Source: DATFFO01 sp035250025 (GTDB taxonomy: Bacteria > Actinomycetota > Acidimicrobiia > Spongiisociales > ZC4RG35). From it: 6,011 nucleotides of DNA. Under the pieces are notes generated by a model, which was not told where the DNA came from, did no database searches, and was given only the letters and a program-made list of their open reading frames with translations. The DNA lies in NCBI GenBank assembly GCA_035250025.1, contig DATFFO010000225.1:1-6011 (forward strand), written 5' to 3'. Made by a program: the position numbers and the translations under genes. Below, piece by piece: positions 1 to 5,208 of the stretch; position 1 is the stretch's first letter, and every line of letters starts with the position of its first letter.

Positions 1-209
1 AAGGTGTCCTTCTCAGCGGCGACCAGCTGTTCGCCGGCTCCATCGGCCGCACCGACCTCCCGGGTGGCGACATGACGGCGCTGGCGACCTCGATGCGCGA
101 GCGGGTAATGACCTTCCCCGACGACACCCGGGTCCTCCCCGGCCACGGCCCCGAAACGACCATCGCCCGCGAGAGAACGACCAACCCCTTCCGCGACCTC
201 TGGTCCTAG
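1..209 (+). CDS. MBL-fold metallo-hydrolase, glyoxalase II-like (3' end only)
   Basis: Only the C-terminal 68 codons lie in the window (reading from base 3), ending at TAG 207-209; the start is off the left edge. The peptide contains GDQLFAGSIGRTDLPGGD, then DDTRVLPGHGP and a tail ERTTNPFRDLW. These are the classic end motifs of the YcbL/glyoxalase II-like branch of the metallo-beta-lactamase superfamily. The Asp of GDQLF is the metal-bridging aspartate and the His of PGHGP a zinc-ligand histidine. The family hydrolyses thioesters such as S-lactoylglutathione or relatives in the cytosol; the substrate here cannot be told, and actinobacteria generally use mycothiol rather than glutathione. From memory, a gene of this type precedes hisS in mycobacteria (next to Rv2580c hisS), so the position fits. 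A 137-base gap and a candidate promoter separate it from hisS, so co-transcription is uncertain. Confidence 0.87.
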   Translation, partial: GVLLSGDQLFAGSIGRTDLPGGDMTALATSMRERVMTFPDDTRVLPGHGPETTIARERTTNPFRDLWS

Positions 210-271
210 GTTCCCAAATCCCAGGAGCGAATGGCGAAGCGGCGGACTGTGTCCGGTGATCAGTTGCCGGA

Positions 272-309
272 CTTTGAACCATTGCGTGGGGCAAAGCTGA
301 CGCCGCTTT
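272..309 (+). repeat. three-arm inverted repeat upstream of hisS
   Basis: CTTTG at 272-276 is complementary to CAAAG at 292-296, and AAAGC at 293-297 is complementary to GCTTT at 305-309 (7-base loop). The middle arm can pair with only one partner at a time. Stems are just 5 bp and there is no T-run, so this may be chance. It lies upstream of the candidate -10, so it would act as a DNA operator unless transcription starts further upstream. Confidence 0.2.
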
Positions 310-322
310 CGGCTGGCTGGGA

Positions 323-328
323 TACGCT
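323..328 (+). promoter_or_regulatory. candidate -10 box (TACGCT) of the hisS-aspS promoter
   Basis: TACGCT, preceded by GGGA, sits 18 bases before the hisS ATG in the gap after the hydrolase gene. It fits the TANNNT pattern of actinobacterial sigma-A -10 elements. A start site 6-8 bases downstream would leave a 5' leader of only about 10-12 bases. No good -35 is seen at 16-18 bases; CTGACG at 297-302 is 20 bases away. The same hexamer type recurs before rarA and the small membrane-protein gene and nowhere else on this strand, which raises confidence. Promoter activity is inferred. Confidence 0.42.
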
Positions 329-346
329 GCCATCCTTACCCGACCC

Positions 347-1702
347 ATGCCCGTCGCCCCGACCACACCGCCGGGAGTGCTCGAACTCCTCCCTGCCGAG
401 CAGGCCGTCCACGACGCCATGCTCGACACCATCCGCGCCGGCTACCGGCGGTTCGGTTTCGTGCCGATCGAGACACCGGTCTTCGAGCGCAGCGACGTTC
501 TCCTCACCAAGACCGGTGGCGAGACCGAACGTCAGGTGTATTTCGTTCAGTCGGCGGGAGCCCGCGAACAAGGAGACGAACCCGACCTCGCCCTCCGGTT
601 CGACCTCACGGTCCCCCTCGCCCGCTACGTGGCGGAGCACGAGCACGACCTCATCTTTCCCTTCCGGCGCTCCCAGATACAGCGGGTGTATCGAGGGGAA
701 CGCCCCCAGCGGGGCCGCTACCGCGAGTTCTACCAGTGCGATATAGACGTCATCGATCGCGACACCCTCTCACTGCGTCACGACGCCGAGGTAGCGGCCA
801 CGATGATCTCGATCCTCGGCGATCTCGGCATCGGCACGGTCACGCTGCGTCTCAACAACCGTCGCCTGATGCGCTCGATCCTGACGGAGCACGGCATCGA
901 TGCTCCGGAAGCGCAGGAGATGGCGCTACGCGAGATCGACAAGCTGGACAAGGTGGGTCCCGAACCGGTCGCCAGGACCCTGGAGGCGAGCGGGATCGAC
1001 GAGGTCGGCCGCCTGCTCGACCTGATCGGGACGCGGGTCGCCGGCGCCAGCGAGATCGAAGCTGCCCTGGCCGACCTCCCCGCCGTGACTCGCCAGCCGG
1101 GAGGCGGCGCCGACGAACTGGCCGAGGTTGTCCTGACGATGGAGGCGCTGGGCGTTCCCTCCGACAGCTACGTCCTCGACCTCGCCGTGGCTCGCGGTCT
1201 CGACTACTACACAGGAACGGTGTACGAGACCGTCCTCGACAGCCACCCCGAGTTGGGCAGCATCTGCTCGGGCGGCCGCTACGACGACCTGGCGGCCCAG
1301 TACACGACTACCCGCCTGCCGGGGGTGGGGATGTCGATCGGCTTCACCCGGCTCTTCTGGCAGCTCCGGGAAGCGGGGCTGCTCCCCACCCACGAAGCGC
1401 CGGTGGAGGTGGCCATCGCCCTCATCGACGACGACGGGCTGGAGTACGCCCTCGCCGTCGCCGGCCGCCTCCGGGCCGCCGGCTTCTCCACCGAGACCCG
1501 CATGGTCCCGGCCAAGCTGGGACGCCAGTTGAAGAATGCCGACCGGGCCGGGATTCGCTTCATGGTCATTGCCGGGGAGGATGAACGTCAGGGCTCGGCC
1601 GTGACGGTCCGCGACCTGGCTGCCGGCGATCAGGCGCTCGTCCACCTCGACGGCCTCGTCGAGCATCTACACGACCGCCTGAGCCGCCCGGGAAACCCAT
1701 GA
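347..1702 (+). CDS. hisS: histidyl-tRNA synthetase (class II), archaeal/eukaryotic-like sequence type
   Basis: HisRS charges tRNA(His) with histidine using ATP in the cytosol. At 451 residues it is somewhat longer than the usual bacterial enzyme (about 420). Motif 1 is near residues 32-47 (GFVPIETPVFE). Motif 2 is near 106-136, with the YRGERPQRGRYREFYQ loop. The histidine-specific motif RGLDYYTGTVYE starts at Arg283, the expected catalytic arginine. SICSGGRYDDL follows, then motif 3 near 324-337 (PGVGMSIGFTRL). The remainder, about 350-440, is the anticodon-binding domain. Retention of the catalytic arginine and full motifs argues against the HisZ regulatory paralogue. LRFDLTVPLARYVA and REFYQCDIDVI are typical of the archaeal/eukaryotic-like branch. 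ATG 347 is the start because the frame meets a TGA at 275-277 with no ATG, GTG or TTG between. There is no clear Shine-Dalgarno. Its TGA overlaps the aspS ATG. Confidence 0.97.
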   Translation: MPVAPTTPPGVLELLPAEQAVHDAMLDTIRAGYRRFGFVPIETPVFERSDVLLTKTGGETERQVYFVQSAGAREQGDEPDLALRFDLTVPLARYVAEHEHDLIFPFRRSQIQRVYRGERPQRGRYREFYQCDIDVIDRDTLSLRHDAEVAATMISILGDLGIGTVTLRLNNRRLMRSILTEHGIDAPEAQEMALREIDKLDKVGPEPVARTLEASGIDEVGRLLDLIGTRVAGASEIEAALADLPAVTRQPGGGADELAEVVLTMEALGVPSDSYVLDLAVARGLDYYTGTVYETVLDSHPELGSICSGGRYDDLAAQYTTTRLPGVGMSIGFTRLFWQLREAGLLPTHEAPVEVAIALIDDDGLEYALAVAGRLRAAGFSTETRMVPAKLGRQLKNADRAGIRFMVIAGEDERQGSAVTVRDLAAGDQALVHLDGLVEHLHDRLSRPGNP

Positions 1703-3471
1703 GCTATCGCACCCATCTCACCTCGGATCTCTCCACCAGGGCGGTGGGAGAGACCGTGACGATGGCAGGTTGGGTCGCCCGTCGCCGCGACCACGGCGGG
1801 ATCGCCTTCTTCGACCTCCGCGATCGGGGTGGTCTGGTCCAGGTAGTCGTCGACCCCGAGACCATCCCCGCCATCGAGGATCTGCGGATGGAGTCGACCG
1901 TGAAGGTGTCTGGAATCGTCGCCGCCCGCCCCGAGGGAACCGTCAACCCCGACCTGGCAACCGGCGAGATCGAGATCCAGGTGACCGAGCTCGAAGTCCT
2001 CAGCGCCGCTGAGCCCCTTCCGTTCATGCTCGACGACCGCACCGACATCGACGAGCGTCTCAGGCTCAGCTATCGCTATCTCGACCTCCGCCGACCGAGG
2101 ATGGCCGCCAACCTTCGCGCCCGCTCCCGGGCGACTGCTGCCATCCGCCGAACCCTCGACGACCTCGGCTTCCTCGAAGTGGAGACGCCGACTCTGATCC
2201 GGTCCACCCCTGAGGGGGCACGTGACGTGCTCGTCCCCTCTCGCCTCCGTCAGGGTGACTTCTACGCCCTGCCCCAGTCGCCGCAGCTTTTCAAGCAGTT
2301 GCTCATGGTCTCCGGCGTTGAGCGGTATTTTCAGATCGCCCGCTGCTACCGCGACGAAGACTTCCGCTCCGACCGCCAGCTCGAGTTCACCCAGCTCGAC
2401 CTCGAGGGCTCCTTCTGGACACAGGAGGACGTGCTCACAACAGTCGAGGCGACGCTCGTTGCCGCCACCCGCGAGCTCAGGGGCATCGACATTCCCAGCC
2501 CTTTCCCCCGCCTCTCCTGGAACGAGGCCATGGAGCGCTTCGGGACCGACAAGCCCGATATGCGCTTTGGCATGGAGCTCTCGGATCTCTCCGCCCTCTT
2601 CTCCGGCACCGAGTTCGGAGTGTTCAAGTCCGCTCTCGAGGGAGGCGGAACAGTGCGCGGTCTCAACGCTGGCCAGATGGATCTCCCCCGCGCCCGGGCC
2701 GACTCCCTTGTCGAGCGGGCCAAGGAACTCGGGGCCAAGGGCTTGGTTTGGATGCAGCTCGAAGAGGACGGGGGATTGCGTTCGCCGATAGCCAAGTTCC
2801 TCAGCGATGACGAACGGTCCGGGATCACCGAAAAGTTGGCTGCTTCGCCGGGCGACGTGCTGCTCATCGCCGCCGACCGCTGGAAGACGGCCCTCACAGT
2901 CCTGGGTGGGCTGCGCAACGACTTGGGGCGGCCGGCCGGCCATGGGGATCTGGCCTTCCTCTGGGTCACTGACTTCCCCCTGTTCGAGGAGGAGCTCGAC
3001 GGCAGCCGCACCTTCAGCCACCACCCGTTCACGTCTCCCCAGTCGATCGAGGAGATGCGGGCCAACCCCGACGAGGCTCTGTCCAACGCCTACGACGCCG
3101 TCCTCAACGGCGTAGAACTGGGCTCGGGGTCGATCAGGATCCATGATCCGGAGGTCCAGAAGCAGGTGTTCGAGATCCTCGGCATCGGGGCCGACGTCGC
3201 CCGCAGCCGGTTCGGATGGTTTCTCGACGCCCTGCGCTACGGCACGCCGCCCCACGGCGGCTTCGCCTTCGGGATCGATCGTCTGGTGATGATCCTCCAG
3301 GGGGAGGACTCGATCCGCGAGGTGATCCCGTTTCCCAAGACCCAGAGCGGCGTGGACCCGCTCACCGAGGCTCCTGCTCCGGTGGAGGAGGAACAACTGG
3401 CCGAACTCGGCATAGCCCTCCGCCCCGAGGTGATCGAGGCTCGCTCAACCCCAGAGGAAGGCGCCGGGTAG
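1699..3471 (+). CDS. aspS: aspartyl-tRNA synthetase, bacterial type, probably non-discriminating (Asp/Asn)
   Basis: This class II synthetase has 590 residues, the normal size for the bacterial type with a GAD insertion. An N-terminal OB-fold anticodon-binding domain (about 1-105) includes GWVARRRDHGG. Motif 1 lies near 157-165 (GFLEVETP), the flipping loop near 168-178 (STPEGARD), and QSPQ at 193-196 contacts aspartate and ATP. Motif 2 is near 215-236 (RDEDFRSDRQLEFTQLD). The GAD domain spans roughly 280-420, and motif 3 is near 521-531 (GFAFGIDRLVM, Arg528). His32 and Gly80 match the residues (H31, G83 in Pseudomonas aeruginosa) tied to non-discriminating enzymes; E. coli has Leu30 at the first site. 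The enzyme is therefore predicted to make both Asp-tRNA(Asp) and Asp-tRNA(Asn), the latter amidated by GatCAB. Its ATG overlaps the hisS TGA (ATGA, 1699-1702), implying translational coupling; the upstream Shine-Dalgarno is weak. Confidence 0.98.
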   Translation: MSYRTHLTSDLSTRAVGETVTMAGWVARRRDHGGIAFFDLRDRGGLVQVVVDPETIPAIEDLRMESTVKVSGIVAARPEGTVNPDLATGEIEIQVTELEVLSAAEPLPFMLDDRTDIDERLRLSYRYLDLRRPRMAANLRARSRATAAIRRTLDDLGFLEVETPTLIRSTPEGARDVLVPSRLRQGDFYALPQSPQLFKQLLMVSGVERYFQIARCYRDEDFRSDRQLEFTQLDLEGSFWTQEDVLTTVEATLVAATRELRGIDIPSPFPRLSWNEAMERFGTDKPDMRFGMELSDLSALFSGTEFGVFKSALEGGGTVRGLNAGQMDLPRARADSLVERAKELGAKGLVWMQLEEDGGLRSPIAKFLSDDERSGITEKLAASPGDVLLIAADRWKTALTVLGGLRNDLGRPAGHGDLAFLWVTDFPLFEEELDGSRTFSHHPFTSPQSIEEMRANPDEALSNAYDAVLNGVELGSGSIRIHDPEVQKQVFEILGIGADVARSRFGWFLDALRYGTPPHGGFAFGIDRLVMILQGEDSIREVIPFPKTQSGVDPLTEAPAPVEEEQLAELGIALRPEVIEARSTPEEGAG

Positions 3472-3488
3472 ACCCGCCGGCGGCCCCC

Positions 3489-3501
3489 GAACCCAGGGTT
3501 C
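3489..3501 (+). repeat. 13-base palindrome GAACCCAGGGTTC between aspS and rarA
   Basis: This is a perfect inverted repeat (6 + 1 + 6) starting 17 bases after the aspS stop and 67 bases before the preferred rarA start. Its ends, GAAC and GTTC, are the half-sites of Gram-positive LexA boxes. Here they are 5 bases apart rather than the canonical 4. It might bind a dimeric regulator, but no regulator is identified. No T-run follows, so it is a poor terminator candidate. Confidence 0.3.
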
Positions 3502-3554
3502 CCCACCACGGTTTCCGTGTTGGCTGGCCCCGAGAACGACGACGGTGGTCTGGG

Positions 3555-3560
3555 TACGCT
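3555..3560 (+). promoter_or_regulatory. candidate -10 box (TACGCT) of a leaderless rarA promoter
   Basis: TACGCT preceded by GGG lies in the aspS-rarA gap, with exactly 7 bases between it and GTG 3568. That is the expected distance from a -10 element to a transcription start. The mRNA would begin at or one base from the start codon, that is, be leaderless, a common arrangement in actinobacteria. No recognisable -35 is seen 16-18 bases upstream. It lies inside the ORF if translation were started at GTG 3517, which favours the downstream start. Function is inferred from position and recurrence. Confidence 0.45.
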
Positions 3561-3567
3561 TCGGGAC

Positions 3568-4905
3568 GTGGACAACCTCTTTGCCGCCCGAGCCGAGCAG
3601 ACCCTGGAGCGGGTGGCGCCGCTGGCGACCCGCATGCGTCCCCGGACCATCGACGAGGTCGCCGGCCAACCGGGGCTGCTCGCTCCGGGCGCCGCCTTCC
3701 GCCGGGTAGTCGAGTCGGGAACCCCTGTCTCCATGATCCTGTGGGGGCCTCCCGGGACCGGCAAGACCACCCTGGCCCGGGTAGTGGCCAACCATGCCGA
3801 CGCCGTCTTCGAGACTCTCTCTGCCACCTCGGCCGGCGTCAAGGACGTGAGGGAGGTCCTGGCCCGGGCCCGCCAGCGCCTCGAGGCCGACGAGACCCGA
3901 ACCGTCCTCTTCATCGACGAGATCCACCGCTTCTCCAAGAACCAGCAGGATGCCCTCCTTCCCGGAGTGGAGAACGGCACGATCATCCTCATCGGAGCCA
4001 CCACGGAGAACCCCTTTTTCGAGGTGAACTCCCCACTCATCTCCCGGTCGACCCTCTTTCGGGTTGAATCCCTGGAACCGCCCGACCTGGCGGAGCTCAT
4101 CGATCGCTCGCTCGCTGACAAGGAGCGCGGACTGGGTGCCACCGGGCTCTCGATAACCGACGCCGGCCGCACCGCCTTGTCGGAGCGTACCGGTGGCGAC
4201 GCCCGCCTCGCCCTCAACAGCCTGGAGATGGCGGCCACGCTGGCCCGGGGCAGGGACAGCGACGACATAGACGTCGAGGATATCGAGGAGGCGCTTCAGC
4301 GGCGGATCGTCAGATACGACAAGGGCGGAGACGCCCACTACGACGTCATCTCCGCCTTCATCAAGAGTCTGAGGGGCTCGGACCCCGACGCCGCCGTTTA
4401 CTGGCTCCACCTCATGCTCGAGGCAGGAGAGGATCCGGAGTTCATCGCCCGCCGCATGATCATCCTCGCCTCCGAGGACGTGGGCCTTGCCGACAGCCGG
4501 GCTCTGGGGGTGGCGCTCGATGCCGCCCAGGCCCTGGCCTACGTCGGGCTGCCGGAGGCGGCGTTCGCCCTCACCCATGCCGCCGTGTATCTGGCCACGG
4601 CGCCCAAGTCGAACTCGATCACCACCACGATCGGCGCCGCCCGCAGGACGGTCCAAGAGGGCCCGGCACCGACCGTGCCCGTCCACCTGCGCGACGATCA
4701 CTATCCGGGGGCGGCGAAGCTTGGGCACGGCGATGGCTACCTCTACCCCCACGACCACCCCGGCCACATCGTCGACCAGGACTACTGGCCGGACGGCGTC
4801 GAACCCCAGGTCCTCTACCGGCCCTCGAACGAAGGTGCCGAGCGTTCCCGGGCGGAGTGGTTTGCCGAGCTCGAGGAGATGGCCAAACGCGACCGTAAAC
4901 GGTGA
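3568..4905 (+). CDS. rarA: replication-associated recombination protein A (AAA+ ATPase, RarA/MgsA/WRNIP1 family)
   Basis: RarA is a tetrameric AAA+ ATPase related to clamp loaders that acts at stalled or gapped replication forks with SSB; its exact in vivo reaction is not settled. The protein has 445 residues from GTG 3568, normal for the family. Walker A is GPPGTGKT (60-67) and Walker B is LFIDEIH (114-120), followed by the family signature RFSKNQQDALLPGVE. Sensor 1 is GATTENP (143-149) and the arginine finger is in LISRS (Arg160). The C-terminal tetramerisation part holds APKSNS and ends in the usual QVLYRPSNEGAE-type tail. The frame stays open upstream to GTG 3517 and TTG 3520, giving 17 extra residues that look unlike the family. 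GTG 3568 yields MDNLFAARAEQ, the expected beginning, and fits the -10 box at 3555-3560. It lies 96 bases after aspS and probably has its own promoter; read-through from hisS-aspS is also possible. Confidence 0.96.
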   Translation: MDNLFAARAEQTLERVAPLATRMRPRTIDEVAGQPGLLAPGAAFRRVVESGTPVSMILWGPPGTGKTTLARVVANHADAVFETLSATSAGVKDVREVLARARQRLEADETRTVLFIDEIHRFSKNQQDALLPGVENGTIILIGATTENPFFEVNSPLISRSTLFRVESLEPPDLAELIDRSLADKERGLGATGLSITDAGRTALSERTGGDARLALNSLEMAATLARGRDSDDIDVEDIEEALQRRIVRYDKGGDAHYDVISAFIKSLRGSDPDAAVYWLHLMLEAGEDPEFIARRMIILASEDVGLADSRALGVALDAAQALAYVGLPEAAFALTHAAVYLATAPKSNSITTTIGAARRTVQEGPAPTVPVHLRDDHYPGAAKLGHGDGYLYPHDHPGHIVDQDYWPDGVEPQVLYRPSNEGAERSRAEWFAELEEMAKRDRKR

Positions 4906-4939
4906 CTCGCAAGCCCGAAACCGAGCCGGTAACCAGCCG

Positions 4940-4960
4940 ATCCGGGACGAGGAATCCGGG
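4940..4960 (+). repeat. direct repeat ATCCGGG x2 upstream of the small membrane-protein gene
   Basis: ATCCGGG occurs at 4940-4946 and again at 4954-4960, a 14-base period, just upstream of the TACGAT box at 4970. The copies cover where a -35 would lie, so they could be an activator or repressor site. In GC-rich DNA a 7-base repeat can easily arise by chance. Confidence 0.2.
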
Positions 4961-4969
4961 CGCCAGGGT

Positions 4970-4975
4970 TACGAT
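4970..4975 (+). promoter_or_regulatory. candidate -10 box (TACGAT) of a leaderless promoter for the small membrane protein and alaS
   Basis: TACGAT, preceded by GGGT, ends 6 bases before the ATG at 4982, so the predicted transcript would start at or near the start codon. No Shine-Dalgarno is visible before that ATG, consistent with leaderless translation. There is no clear -35. A promoter here would probably also serve alaS, which starts 56 bases after the small gene ends. Activity is inferred from the sequence pattern only. Confidence 0.42.
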
Positions 4976-4981
4976 GTCAGC

Positions 4982-5152
4982 ATGCTCGATCGGTTGTGGT
5001 GGTTTGCGACGGGCCTCCTGGCGGGAGGGGTCGTGACGGTTCGCGCCCTCAGGCGCAGACCCACCGCCTCCGATCTCCGTCGGGCCGCGGCCTTCACGGG
5101 AGCCGATGTGCTCGAGTTGGCGGCACGAGCCGTGAAACCGCCCCGTCGCTGA
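4982..5152 (+). CDS. small single-pass membrane protein (DUF6167-like), unknown function
   Basis: This 56-residue ORF starts MLDRLWWFATGLLAG. One hydrophobic segment spans about residues 5-20 and contains a GxxxG helix-packing motif (Gly11-Gly15). A strongly basic stretch (RALRRRP) follows, then a probable amphipathic helix (about 28-52) and a KPPRR tail. The positive charges after the membrane segment suggest a cytoplasmic C-terminus. There is no cleavable signal-peptide site. From memory, actinobacteria commonly carry a small protein of this shape (DUF6167, starting like RLFWFTAGAAAG) immediately before alaS; position, length and the R-L-x-W-F-x-x-G pattern match, but homology is untested. 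No function is known to me. It lies 76 bases after rarA with a candidate leaderless promoter at 4970-4975, and likely heads an operon with alaS. It is short enough that gene callers may miss it or extend it wrongly back into rarA. Confidence 0.72.
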   Translation: MLDRLWWFATGLLAGGVVTVRALRRRPTASDLRRAAAFTGADVLELAARAVKPPRR

Positions 5153-5170
5153 TGCCAGTGACCCCGCGGC

Positions 5171-5181
5171 GGCTCTGAGCC
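5171..5181 (+). repeat. 11-base palindrome GGCTCTGAGCC upstream of alaS
   Basis: This perfect odd-centred inverted repeat (5 + 1 + 5) ends 27 bases before the alaS ATG, in the gap after the small membrane-protein gene. As RNA it could form only a tiny 4-bp hairpin with a 3-base loop. E. coli AlaRS is known to bind a palindrome near its own promoter, so an autoregulatory site is conceivable, but nothing else supports it. Confidence 0.2.
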
Positions 5182-5197
5182 ACTCCAACCCGACCCC

Positions 5198-5201
5198 GAG
5201 G
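5198..5201 (+). promoter_or_regulatory. ribosome binding site of alaS (GAGG)
   Basis: GAGG lies 7 bases before ATG 5209, the best-spaced Shine-Dalgarno core in the window. It supports 5209 as the alaS start. It contrasts with hisS, rarA and the small membrane-protein gene, which lack one, and suggests alaS is translated from a longer transcript. Confidence 0.6.
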
Positions 5202-5208
5202 CTTACCC

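Noticed and set aside
210..346. T-box riboswitch or histidine leader peptide before hisS
   Set aside because: The gap is too short, lacks the T-box TGGNACC core and antiterminator, and no short frame rich in His codons is present.
231..746. A 171-codon + strand frame starting in the hisS upstream gap, preceded by AGGAG
   Set aside because: The AGGAG is only 3 bases from the ATG, and most of the frame overlaps hisS out of frame with a Ser/Pro/Arg-rich shadow composition. The part before hisS shows no coding-like GC bias at third positions.
347..1702. hisS as the regulatory paralogue hisZ
   Set aside because: The catalytic RGLDYYTG motif with Arg283, complete motifs 2 and 3 and a C-terminal anticodon-binding domain are all present.
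1630..3396. A 588-codon open frame on the minus strand opposite aspS
   Set aside because: It is in exact register with aspS codons, so a stop would need sense TTA, CTA or TCA codons, which this GC-rich gene avoids; it ends where aspS uses a TCA at 3442-3444 or beyond. The sense protein is unmistakable AspRS.
3472..3488. Possible terminator after aspS (CGGGTAGACCCG and CCGCCGGCGG palindromes)
   Set aside because: Stems are 4-5 bp with tight loops and no T-run follows; not a convincing intrinsic terminator.
3445..4767. A 440-codon open frame on the minus strand opposite rarA
   Set aside because: Same register effect as over aspS; low-complexity Gly/Arg/Val-rich product and no recognisable motifs.
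5152..5178. Eight-codon mini-ORF (ATG overlapping the small gene's TGA)
   Set aside because: Too short, no ribosome binding site evidence, and nothing to distinguish it from chance TGATG.
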